Positions 1 through 8,200 of a stretch of 64,000 nt of DNA are shown in pieces. This DNA comes from Prevotella sp. E15-22 (GTDB lineage: Bacteria > Bacteroidota > Bacteroidia > Bacteroidales > Bacteroidaceae), in the NCBI RefSeq assembly GCF_023204875.1, contig NZ_CP096247.1, positions 1,116,001 to 1,180,000 of the forward strand, in the 5' to 3' direction. The notes under the pieces are model-generated. The model was given only the letters and a program-made list of their open reading frames with translations, searched no databases and had not been told where the DNA came from. The position numbers were made by a program, and so were the translations under genes. Position 1 is the stretch's first letter, and every line of letters begins with the position of its first letter.

Positions 1-42
1 CGTTCGAAGGCTCCGAGTTAAAAAAAAGAAAGGAAAAGAAAA

Positions 43-402
43 ATGAAAAAGATTGTTTTGATGGTAGTTGCCATGTTCGTAATGACTGCAGCTTTTGCTG
101 AGAACGAGAACAACAGTACAATGAAGAGCGTTGAGGCCTACGATATGACGATCAATATGCGTAAGTTGGCCGTGACACTTGACCTGACCAGCGACCAGAT
201 GGAAGCCGTACAGGACATTCACAACGCCTTCTGCAACGACATGATGCTGGCTGCTCATGCTCAGAGCGACGAGCGCAGTAACATGGTAAACCAGGCAGTG
301 AAGAAGGACATGCGTTATATGCACTACATCCTTAACGATGCACAGTACAAGAAGTATGAGCTTCTTCTGATGACCACGCTGAAGAACCGTGGTTTGAAGT
401 AA
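43..402 (+). CDS. small secreted protein of unknown function
   Basis: The 119-residue protein starts with a signal peptide (Lys-Lys, then a hydrophobic stretch ending in AAFA around residue 19), so the mature form of about 100 residues is probably periplasmic. It is helical and rich in Met, Asn and Gln, with a segment reading LDLTSDQMEAVQDIH near residues 46-60. This resembles the LTxxQ-type helices of Spy/CpxP-like proteins, but the likeness is weak. A terminator hairpin follows within 80 bases, so it is probably a single-gene unit or the end of one starting left of the window. I do not recognise a specific family. Confidence 0.8.
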   Translation: MKKIVLMVVAMFVMTAAFAENENNSTMKSVEAYDMTINMRKLAVTLDLTSDQMEAVQDIHNAFCNDMMLAAHAQSDERSNMVNQAVKKDMRYMHYILNDAQYKKYELLLMTTLKNRGLK

Positions 403-440
403 AAAGAAAGAAAAGAGAATAGTATAGAGATTGTTGTTGA

Positions 441-481
441 GTAGAGAGGGAAGCCTTTTATTGAGGCGTCTCTCTTTTCTT
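441..481 (+). terminator. rho-independent terminator after the small secreted protein gene
   Basis: An imperfect stem joins AGAGAGGGAAGCC to GGCGTCTCTCT across a loop of about nine bases and is followed by a run of T residues with one C. It lies about 40 bases after the upstream stop codon. Confidence 0.7.
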
Positions 482-494
482 TTTTGTATAAATC

Positions 495-526
495 TTTGGC
501 CTTTTGCTCCAGTTTTCGTAATTTTG
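495..526 (+). promoter_or_regulatory. Bacteroidota-type promoter of the M48 peptidase gene
   Basis: A TTTG box at 495-498 is followed after 20 bases by TAATTTTG at 519-526. This fits the -33/-7 consensus (TTTG, TAnnTTTG) with its normal spacing and lies about 28 bases before the ATG. Confidence 0.7.
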
Positions 527-554
527 CAGAAACTTTTTAAACGCAAACAAACTT

Positions 555-1454
555 ATGAAAGCTATGAAAATTGTTGTGATGTCGTTGTTGGCCGCCCTTC
601 TGGTGGGCTGCGGCACCACGAGTACAGTGCCCATCACGGGTCGTAAACAAACATTGCTGGTGACCGACGGCGAAGTACTGAGTCTGTCAACCCAGCAGTA
701 CAAGCAGTACATGCAGAGCGCCAAGCCCTCGACCAACGCCACCAACACCGCCATGGTGAAGCGAGTGGGGCAGAACCTGGCCAATGCCGTGAGCACCTAT
801 CTCACCAACAACGGCATGAGTGCCGAGCTCCAGAACTACGCCTGGGAGTTTAACCTCGTGCAGGACAATCAGGTGAACGCCTGGTGCATGCCTGGTGGCA
901 AGATTGTGGTTTATGAAGGCATCCTGCCCATCACCCAGGACGAGGCCTCGCTGGCCATTGTCCTTGGTCACGAGATAGCCCATGCCGTGGCCAAGCACTC
1001 GGCCGAGCGCCTGAGCAACGAATATAAGAACCAGTATGGCACAGCCATCCTTGGCGCTGTGGTCCAGGGAGCAGGTGTCAGCGAAAAGACGCAGGCCCTC
1101 ATCTCGCTGGGTCAGCAGTTGGGTGGCGCCCTGTGGACCTCAGGTTTTTCTCGTAAGCAGGAGAGCGAGGCCGACCACATGGGACTCATCTTCGCAGCCA
1201 TGGCCGGCTACGATCCTCAGGTGGCCACAGCCTTCTGGCAGCGCATGGCCGCACAGGGCACTGGTGGTGGCGGTCTGTTCTCTGACCACCCCTCCGACGA
1301 GAAGCGCATCAAGGATATTCAGGGTTGGATGCCCGAGGCCTTGAAGTACTACGTGCCCAAGACCACCACGACTACGAAGAAGACCACTTCTAGCACGAAG
1401 AAGACAACCACCAAGAAAACCACCACGAAGAAGACTACCACCAAGAAAAAGTAA
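555..1454 (+). CDS. M48-family zinc metallopeptidase, lipoprotein
   Basis: The protein begins with a lipoprotein signal (hydrophobic core, then LLVGCG), so it should be anchored by a lipidated Cys around residue 19. The zinc site is seen as HEIAHAVAKH (HExxH at about residue 139), with the downstream glutamate in QESEADHMGL around residues 202-210, as in LoiP/YcaL and other periplasmic M48 peptidases that degrade misfolded envelope proteins. The last 30 residues are a low-complexity tail of Thr and Lys (TTKK repeats), unusual for the family and possibly wall- or nucleic-acid-contacting. An ATG nine bases further in is an alternative start. A promoter lies directly upstream and a terminator downstream, so it appears monocistronic. 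Confidence 0.92.
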   Translation: MKAMKIVVMSLLAALLVGCGTTSTVPITGRKQTLLVTDGEVLSLSTQQYKQYMQSAKPSTNATNTAMVKRVGQNLANAVSTYLTNNGMSAELQNYAWEFNLVQDNQVNAWCMPGGKIVVYEGILPITQDEASLAIVLGHEIAHAVAKHSAERLSNEYKNQYGTAILGAVVQGAGVSEKTQALISLGQQLGGALWTSGFSRKQESEADHMGLIFAAMAGYDPQVATAFWQRMAAQGTGGGGLFSDHPSDEKRIKDIQGWMPEALKYYVPKTTTTTKKTTSSTKKTTTKKTTTKKTTTKKK

Positions 1455-1485
1455 TCCCTTCGTTGAGGTTGATACAAATAAAAAT

Positions 1486-1526
1486 AGAGGCCGCTCGTCA
1501 TCACGACGAACGGCCTCTTCGTTTTT
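1486..1526. terminator. bidirectional terminator between convergent genes
   Basis: A 13-bp stem with one C/A mismatch (GAGGCCG...CGGCCTC) is capped by TCGTC-ATCAC-GACGA. T-rich tracts lie on both sides, so it can serve the M48 gene on the plus strand and clpA on the minus strand. The apex recurs at 16297 and 21316. Confidence 0.8.
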
Positions 1527-1544
1527 GCTTAATGATTCATTAGG

Positions 1545-3749
1545 TCATATCTCAATCTTTCCGCCCTGCTTCAAAGTGCCAAACAGGATCTCGCGCATCA
1601 GTTGCGGCTTCAGTCGCTGACCAATCACGCGGTCCATCTCTCTTGCGCCATATTCCTGTGTGTAGCCCTCTTTCAGCAGCGCCTCAAAAGTCTCGTCCTT
1701 CAGTGTCAGTTCCACCTTTTTCGCTTTCAACTTCTCCTGCAGCTCGCCCACCTTCTTCCTCAGAATCAGTTCGGCCATGTGGCGATCCATGTCGTTGAAC
1801 ACCACCGTGCCACTCAGTCGGTTGATAAACTCAGGCTTAAACGTCTTCTTCACCTGCTTCATCATGGCCTCGCCTCGGCTCACGCCACCCTGAAAACCAA
1901 TCGACTGGCCGGCATACTGAGCCCCAGCGTTCGACGTCATAATCAGAATCACGTTGCGGAAGTCGGCCTTGCGCCCCTTGTTGTCCGTCAGTCGGGCGTA
2001 GTCCATCACCTGTAGCAGAATGTTATAGATGTCCTGGTGCGCCTTCTCAATCTCGTCCAGCAGCAGCACGCAGTGGGGCGTCTTGCGAATGGCGTCCGTC
2101 AGCAGTCCGCCGTCCTCGTAGCCCACATAGCCAGCAGGCGAGCCAATCAACTTAGCCACCGTGTGTTTCTCCGTATATTCGCTCATGTCGAAACGCAGCA
2201 GCTCGATGCCCAGTTCCTTGGCCAGCACGCGTGCCACCTCCGTCTTGCCCACGCCCGTGGGGCCCACAAACAGCAGTGCCGCCGTTGGCTTGTTGTCGTC
2301 CAGCAGTCCTGCCTTCGCCATCTGCACGGCCTCCACCACCTGTCGGATGGCCTCGTCCTGGCCGTAGATTTGGGTGGAGAGTGTAGAGTTGAGCGTGTAG
2401 AGTTTAGAGTTTGCTTCCGCTGTGGAGTCGTCCTCCACCTTGCAGGTTCTGGCTAAAACTTCGGCTATGAGAGCCTTTGTTACGAGTGTAGAGTTTTCAC
2501 TCTCTCCACTCTCCGCTCCACACTCAACAAGTGCGCCTGCCTCGTCCATCAGGTCGATGGCCTTGTCGGGCAGGAAGCGGTCGTTAATATATTTCGCACT
2601 CGCCTCCACAGCATAGCGCAGGGCCTCGTCGTCGTATTTCACGTGGTGAAACTCCTCATATCTGGGGCGCAGCTGCATCAGGATGTTCACGGCCTCGTCG
2701 ATGCTGGGCTCCAGGATGTCAATCTGCTGAAAGCGGCGTACCAGTCCCTTGGAGCGCGAAAAGTGGCGGTTATACTCCTCGTAGGTTGTCGAGCCGATGA
2801 AGCGCAAGTCGCCACGCTCCAAGTAGGGCTTCAGCATGTTCGACGCATCCATCGAGCTCTCGCCCACGGCACCAGCGCCCACCAGGTTGTGAATCTCGTC
2901 AATGTAAACAATATTATTCGTGTTTTCGCCAGCCACGCCGTCCATCACCATCTTGATGCGCTTCTCAAAGTCGCCCCTGTACTGCGTGCCAGCCAGCATG
3001 GTGCCCAGGTCAAGCATATAGATCTTGCTGCCCTTCAGTCGTTCAGGCACGCGCCCACTGTTGATGCGCTCAGCCAGTCCGTAGATCAGCGCCGTCTTAC
3101 CCACGCCAGGCTCGCCCACGTGCAGCGGGTTGTTCTTGTCCCTGCGGCACAGCACCTGGATGGTGCGTTCCAACTCAGCCTCGCGCCCAATCAGGGGGTT
3201 CTTCTGGTCCAGCACGTCGTTCATGCAAGTCACCAGTCGTCGCCATCCGCTGGCCTCGCTGGCCTGCTCGTCGTCGCTGTTGTTAGTGGCGTCAGTGGCC
3301 TGCTCGTCGTCCATCTCGTAGTTCGATATGATGTCGCTCACAAACTCCGACTCGCTCTCGCCCAGGTACTTTTTCAGCAGATAGGTCGCCCACGACTTCT
3401 CCAGCTGCAGCAGGGCCACCACCACGTGGGGCGTGTCCAGCGCCTCGGCACTGCTCGAAATCACCTGCAGCGAGGCCTCGCCCATCAGTTGCGTATAGAG
3501 GTCCGACGGCATCAGCTGATAGTCCACCTCCTCAGGCACACGGTCCATCTCGGCCAGTTTCTCCTCCAGCTCGTCCTCCAGTGCCGTGATGTCGCAATAG
3601 AAGTCGATCACCGAACAGAACACATCCTCGCCCAGCAGTGCGTGCAGCACCACCTCAGGCGTGATGAATTCGTATCGGCGCTCCTTGCACAGGTCCACGC
3701 ACTCGGCGAACAAGTCGTTCAGTCGTTCAGTCAGTTTTATATCTTCCAT
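1545..3749 (-). CDS. clpA: ATP-dependent Clp protease ATP-binding subunit ClpA
   Basis: This 734-residue AAA+ unfoldase feeds substrates to the ClpP peptidase. It has an N-terminal Clp_N repeat domain (about 1-150), a first ATPase module with HVGEPGVGKTA near residue 210 and VYIDEIHNLVGAGA, and a second module with FVGPTGVGKTE near 493 and LLLDEIEKAH near 560. SIGFQGG matches the IGL/F loop that docks on ClpP, which separates it from ClpB. Length is close to the E. coli protein. The adaptor gene clpS lies nine bases upstream on the same strand, so the two form an operon. The segment between the two ATPase modules is encoded partly by GTGTAGAGTT-like repeats, an oddity described under findings. 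Confidence 0.95.
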   Translation of the reverse strand: MEDIKLTERLNDLFAECVDLCKERRYEFITPEVVLHALLGEDVFCSVIDFYCDITALEDELEEKLAEMDRVPEEVDYQLMPSDLYTQLMGEASLQVISSSAEALDTPHVVVALLQLEKSWATYLLKKYLGESESEFVSDIISNYEMDDEQATDATNNSDDEQASEASGWRRLVTCMNDVLDQKNPLIGREAELERTIQVLCRRDKNNPLHVGEPGVGKTALIYGLAERINSGRVPERLKGSKIYMLDLGTMLAGTQYRGDFEKRIKMVMDGVAGENTNNIVYIDEIHNLVGAGAVGESSMDASNMLKPYLERGDLRFIGSTTYEEYNRHFSRSKGLVRRFQQIDILEPSIDEAVNILMQLRPRYEEFHHVKYDDEALRYAVEASAKYINDRFLPDKAIDLMDEAGALVECGAESGESENSTLVTKALIAEVLARTCKVEDDSTAEANSKLYTLNSTLSTQIYGQDEAIRQVVEAVQMAKAGLLDDNKPTAALLFVGPTGVGKTEVARVLAKELGIELLRFDMSEYTEKHTVAKLIGSPAGYVGYEDGGLLTDAIRKTPHCVLLLDEIEKAHQDIYNILLQVMDYARLTDNKGRKADFRNVILIMTSNAGAQYAGQSIGFQGGVSRGEAMMKQVKKTFKPEFINRLSGTVVFNDMDRHMAELILRKKVGELQEKLKAKKVELTLKDETFEALLKEGYTQEYGAREMDRVIGQRLKPQLMREILFGTLKQGGKIEI

Positions 3750-3758
3750 GTTGATTTT

Positions 3759-4061
3759 TTAATCAGGTTCGTACGTCAGCCTCAGTGGAAATCCCTCTTT
3801 GCGTGCCATGATGGTGGCCTTTCTCACCTTCGACACGGCAATGTCGTAGGTATAGATGCCCACCACGGCCTTGTCCGAGTGGTGCACCTGCAGCATCAGC
3901 TGTTCTGCCTCGGCCGGCTGTTTAAAGAATACCTGCGTCAGCACCTTGACAACAAAGTCCATGGGGGTGAAGTCATCGTTGTGGATGGTCACCTTGTAGC
4001 GTGGCGGCTCGCGCAGGTCTGTGCGCTGCCTCTCCTTGATGTGTGATTGTTCCTGTGGCAT
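3759..4061 (-). CDS. clpS: ATP-dependent Clp protease adaptor ClpS
   Basis: The 100-residue protein carries the ClpS core PPRYKVTIHNDDFTPMDFVV and the later VVGIYTYDIA segment. ClpS delivers N-degron substrates to ClpA. I chose the ATG at 4061 because a TAACTTTG promoter box lies at about 4066-4073 on the minus strand, which rules out the longer frame starting at 4136. The gene is the first of the clpS-clpA operon with nine bases between them. Confidence 0.93.
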   Translation of the reverse strand: MPQEQSHIKERQRTDLREPPRYKVTIHNDDFTPMDFVVKVLTQVFFKQPAEAEQLMLQVHHSDKAVVGIYTYDIAVSKVRKATIMARKEGFPLRLTYEPD

Positions 4062-4065
4062 AACA

Positions 4066-4073
4066 AGTGCAAA
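4066..4073 (-). promoter_or_regulatory. promoter of clpS-clpA (TAACTTTG)
   Basis: The minus strand reads TAGTAACTTTGCAC just before the clpS ATG, a good -7 box. The region upstream of it on that strand is A/T-rich and carries no clear TTTG at ideal spacing. Confidence 0.6.
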
Positions 4074-4300
4074 GTTACTAAATTTCGGATGGAAATGCAA
4101 GTTTTTTGCTGAAAACATGGGGGGACATAGTCTCAATTCTCATGACAAAAGCCCCTCTGAGATTTAAAAATTCTCCACCAAAATTTTTTCGCGCGCGTAC
4201 AGGCGAAATATGAGCAAATAAGCAATGTGCTGATATTCAAGCGGTTGTAAAAACACCTCCAAAAGTGTAAAGAATCAGAAAGCGTTCGCATATTCGTTTA

Positions 4301-4396
4301 GGGTGCAACGGAGCCTGTTTTACCTTGCAACGGAGCCTGAGTTGCATTGTAAAACAGGCTCCGTTAGGGTGTAACTCAGCCTCCGTTGCATCGTAA
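4301..4396. repeat. four-block palindrome cluster inside repeat copy 1
   Basis: Four versions of AACGGAGCCTG alternate in orientation. The first block (4307-4323) is a perfect 17-bp complement of the third (4349-4365). The second (from 4327) pairs imperfectly with the fourth (4370-4390). The perfect pair therefore encloses the second block and leaves the fourth outside. Confidence 0.8.
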
Positions 4397-4526
4397 AATC
4401 GATAGGGGTCAAAAATGGGCGAAAATCAAGCGAAAAAAGAGCCAAAAATACCCCTTTCGCCACTCTAGTTTGTCCATTCTCAGACCCCTAATTTTTAGCA
4501 CTTTTTCTTTACATCAGTATTTTGTC

Positions 4527-4735
4527 TACCCATACACCCATACACCCATACACGCATATCATTTCGTTTTTCGCTTTTCATGATGGGAGGATGAAGGAGG
4601 GTAGTAAATATTTATATATTATATATATATTATAATATATATATAATATATAAATATATATATCCCTTTTTTTGATACGCCACATACATATCGATTTACC
4701 AAATGATATGCGTGTATGGGTGTATGGGTGTATGC
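4527..4735. repeat. inverted arms of 8-bp units flanking an A/T palindrome (copy 1)
   Basis: The left arm (4527-4564) contains three CCATACAC-type octamers followed by GCATATCATTT. The right arm (4700-4735) is its exact reverse complement over about 34 bases. Between them lies a pure A/T palindromic tract (about 4606-4662). A third, direct run of the octamers follows at 4789-4822. The arms could extrude a cruciform or fold as a long hairpin. Confidence 0.88.
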
Positions 4736-4876
4736 CTAAAACTTTAATACAGCCGAGTGGTTTCTTGAGCCTGTCGAGCCATCTTAGCTACCCATACACC
4801 CATACACCCCTACACCCATATCATTTCGTTTTTTCATTTTTCATTTCCCCAATTTTTCCAGATAAAATGTAAACAG

Positions 4877-4900
4877 TTTGCATTTTTTTTACTACCTTTG
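4877..4900 (+). promoter_or_regulatory. promoter at the 3' end of repeat copy 1
   Basis: TACCTTTG at 4893-4900 is a consensus -7 box. A TTTG at 4877-4880 lies only 12 bases upstream, shorter than the usual 19-21, but AAACAGTTTGC is conserved in all three repeat copies. Transcription should start near 4907, giving a leader of about 385 bases before the helicase gene. Confidence 0.65.
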
Positions 4901-4906
4901 TAGGCA

Positions 4907-5282
4907 AGTATCGGCAAACCGTCGTAAACGACGCCTGCCCCAGGCAAGAAATCGTTCGCAAGAACCCCTTGCTGCAAGGCAAAAATCTCTGAGTGCAGAG
5001 TGCTGATATGATTTTAGTGGGTAAATATAATAGCATCAGCTATTTATTCAGAGCGTCGTGAAACCTAGGAAATTTCAAAGATGTAATATAATGGATAAGT
5101 CAGTTGGTGTCCGTGCGATAGCGCGGGCATGACTTATATCTTATATATTACAGGTTATTCCTAGGACCTCACGATGCAAGAGAAGAGCCATGACTCGCGC
5201 TTCTTTTGTGTCCTGAGGTCTTATTGTGATTACCTGTAAGCTAACCTGAAGATATAGTTTTGGTGCTTGCTAAAACTATATC
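4907..5282 (+). ncRNA. long structured leader RNA upstream of the helicase-methyltransferase operon
   Basis: Between the promoter and the ATG at 5291 there is no coding frame but dense pairing potential. Perfect small stems occur at 4920-4933 (CGTCG/CGACG), 4933-4945 (GCCTG/CAGGC), 4954-4965 (GTTC-GCAA-GAAC, a GNRA loop), 4967-4979 (CCTTG/CAAGG), 4987-5000 (CTCTG/CAGAG) and 5002-5040 (GCTGAT/ATCAGC). A long compound hairpin follows at 5053-5177 with five stems of 9, 8, 9, 8 and 8 bp. A competing hairpin covers 5148-5239. A perfect 11-bp stem occupies 5251-5282, eight bases before the start codon. The structures are seen in the sequence. That the segment is transcribed and regulatory is inference. 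It could act as a riboswitch-like leader or as a separate ncRNA. It matches no RNA family that I recognise. Confidence 0.65.
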
Positions 5283-5290
5283 GTTAATCT

Positions 5291-8200
5291 ATGCTTATAG
5301 ACAATCGTAACGATCGTTATCCCCCAAGTGGCTTGGGTATCAAGACCGTGTGGGATTTCATCAACATGTATTCTGGTAACCAGTCACAGCAGATGGGACG
5401 TCTGGATATTGTGACAGGCTACTTCACTATCCGTGCGCTGAGTAAGCTATACAGGGAAATTCCTGAAACGGATACCTTCCGCATTGTTTCTTCTGAGATG
5501 GTAAGACCAGACGAGGCGACTGATGACATTATCGACCTGTTGAATGGCGACCAGAGTATTGACACAGCCCTCGAGTTGGACGAATATGCTGAGGAAGCAA
5601 AGGCTTTCTTGGAGCGTAACAACGTGCAGGTAAAAAGCATTCTGAATGCATTCTGCCATGCAAAGGCCTATATGTTTAAGAACTCCAACCCTCGTGGTCA
5701 GGGTTACTATCTGACAGGCAGCAGTAATATGACAGATGCTGGTCTTGGTCTCAAGAAAACCTCAAATGTGGAGCTGACTATTGGCGAAGCTGTTAATGGT
5801 GCCAATCCAGACTATACAGAGGTTTGTTCTTGGTTTGAGGACATCTGGCGTGATGCTAAAGATAAGATTCAAGATCCTGATGACAGTAAGGCAGGCTTGA
5901 TTAGTGTAAAAGAATTCTTTATTCGCAAGATAGAGGAATACTTCAAGAAATACACACCTGAGGAAATCTATTACAAGATACTTTATGAATTGTTCAAGGC
6001 TGATTTAGACCTTGACGGCACGTCACTCGAACATCAGCAAGATATGTCGTTGCTGCAAACTAGTGAGATATGGCGCACCCTGTTCAATTACCAGCAAAAG
6101 GGAGTTATCTCGTTGATTAAAATGCTGCGAAAGTACAATGGCGCCATCCTTGCCGATGCTGTTGGTTTGGGTAAGACCTTCTCTGCATTGGCAGTCATAA
6201 AGTATTTCCAGATTCAAGGTTACACCACCGTATTGCTTTGCCCTAAGAAATTGCAGCAAAACTGGACGCAATATCTGAAAGGAGCTGGTTCACGCTTTGA
6301 CAAAGATAAGTTCGACTATCAAGTGCGCTTCCATACAGATCTTCAGAATGAGCGCCTGCAAACGGCCTACGATACATTCCGTTTGGATTATTTGCAAAAA
6401 CGTGAAAAGTTATTGTTGGTTATTGACGAGAGCCACAACCTTCGCAATGAGAAATCAGGCCGCTATCAGGAACTGATGGAAAAACTCATTCAGGTTCAGT
6501 CGCAAAAAGAGGGACACCAACTAAAGGTGCTCATGCTTTCTGCTACGCCTATCAATACAGGACTGCGCGATGTGAAAGGGCAATTCAATCTGATTGGCCG
6601 TGGAAAAGATAATGCTTTTGATACTGATGATTTTGGTGTTGAGTCACTGCGAAACCTCTTTGCTGATAGTCATAGAAAATACACGGAATGGTGTAAAGAC
6701 CCAGATCGCACAATAGGCTCGTTCATTGCCAAACTGCAACCTAAGTTCTTTAACTTGACAGATAAACTTATCGTAGCTCGTACACGCCATTTGATCGAAA
6801 AAACATTAGGTGAGGATATGGGCTTTCCAGAGAAGGCAAAACCACAAAATGTTTATCAGGGCGTTGACCATTTTGGCAAGTATCAGAGTACAGATGAAAT
6901 CTATGATGCCTTCGATAAATTGACACTGACGGCTTACCAACCAAGTCTATTCCTACCTGATTCACAGCAGAAAGCCAAGAAGGGAGCAAAAAGCGATTGG
7001 GAAGACAACGTAAACCGTGAACGCTTCCTTGTGAAGATGATGGGCATCCTGTTTATGAAGCGACTGGAGAGTTCGTGGTTTTCTTGTATGCTCACCGTCA
7101 AGAAAGTACTTGATGTGCATGAGCAAACGCTGCAAAAGGTGCTCGAATATAAGGAACACCAAAGAAATGGAGAGTTAGATATTGATGTACCTGATGAGGA
7201 TGAGAACTTCGATGTTGACGATATGTTCACTCTTCGCAAAGGAACTATTCGTCTGAGCGACATGAAGAATCTTGGCGGTTTCGAGGCTGGCTTGCGCTAC
7301 AATGTGAATCGTCTGAATGAAATCTATAAGAGTCTGCAAACCTTTGAAGAAGACTATCATAATGGTTTTGAGCAAGACTTGAAGATGGAGGAGCTTATCA
7401 GGATTCTCAAAGAGAAGCAAAAGGCAAACAATAAAAAAGTGGTTGTCTTTACTGCTTATAGTGATACAGCCAAGTTTCTCTATGATGAACTGCAGAAGCG
7501 AGGCTTTGCACATATTGCTACAGTTTCAGGTTCTGATATTCATAGTTCAGGAAATCATCATACCAATGACTTTCAAGAAGTTCTGCAAAGTTTTGCACCT
7601 TATAGCAAACTCTACAAGGAAAAGGATTGGAGTACGCTTTATGAAGATTCGAAACTCGATACAGAACAGTATTACAATGCAGAAAAGCGCCAGTGGAATG
7701 TCCCTTATGAATTGTGGGAGCAATTGGTCAGAGAGAGAGAACCAGCTACGGCTCGTCTGCTTGATGATCCTGTCGATATTCTGATAGCCTCAGACTGTCT
7801 ATCAGAAGGTCAGAATTTGCAAGATGCTGATATGCAGGTGAATTACGACATCCATTGGAATCCTGTTCGTCTAATCCAGCGTTTTGGCCGTATTGACCGT
7901 ATTGGCTCACCTAATAAGTTGGTGCAATGTGTTAATTTCTGGCCTGCAAAATCCTTTGAACAATACCTCCGTTTGGAAAGTCGCATCATGAATCGAATGG
8001 TGACCATGAATCTTGTTGGTTCAGAGACCCAGGAACTGAACGATGCCTATTTACAGATGGAAAAAGATAACCCTCTGATTGACAAGAATGCAGACCGTCT
8101 CTTGGCAGAGTTGGAAAACAACAGCATCAGCGACATCGAATCTCCACGTACCTTGTCGCTCAAAGACTTCTCACTCGAAGTTTATCGTCAGGATTTACTC

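Larger units (their letters stand above)
4144..4903 (+). repeat. dispersed ~760-bp repeat element, copy 1
   Basis: This non-coding stretch matches 60648-61365 over most of its length: the opening ACAAAAGCCCCTCTGAG, a palindrome cluster at 4300-4390, a CCACTCTAGTTTGTCC block, inverted arms around an A/T-rich core, and a closing CAGATAAAATGTAAACAG that leads into a promoter. Its last ~115 bases recur a third time at 62970-63088. It has no transposase and no convincing coding frame. Each copy ends just before an accessory gene or its leader. Confidence 0.88.

Noticed and set aside
2643..4046. Long plus-strand frame of 467 codons opposite clpA and clpS
   Set aside because: It is the antisense of two clear genes, with His/Leu/Val-rich composition typical of an antisense shadow.
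4527..4735. Octamer repeats as a CRISPR array
   Set aside because: Units are only 8 bp, contiguous and without unique spacers, and no cas gene is present.
4386..4872. Short frames translating the CCATACAC repeats (Tyr-Thr-His-Thr-Pro-Ile-His)
   Set aside because: They are translations of an octamer repeat in a non-coding element; both strands and several frames are open for the same reason, and copy 2 does not preserve them.
4907..5282. The structured leader as a retron or group II intron RNA
   Set aside because: No reverse transcriptase gene lies nearby and no intron domain V hairpin or retron-like flanking inverted pair was found.
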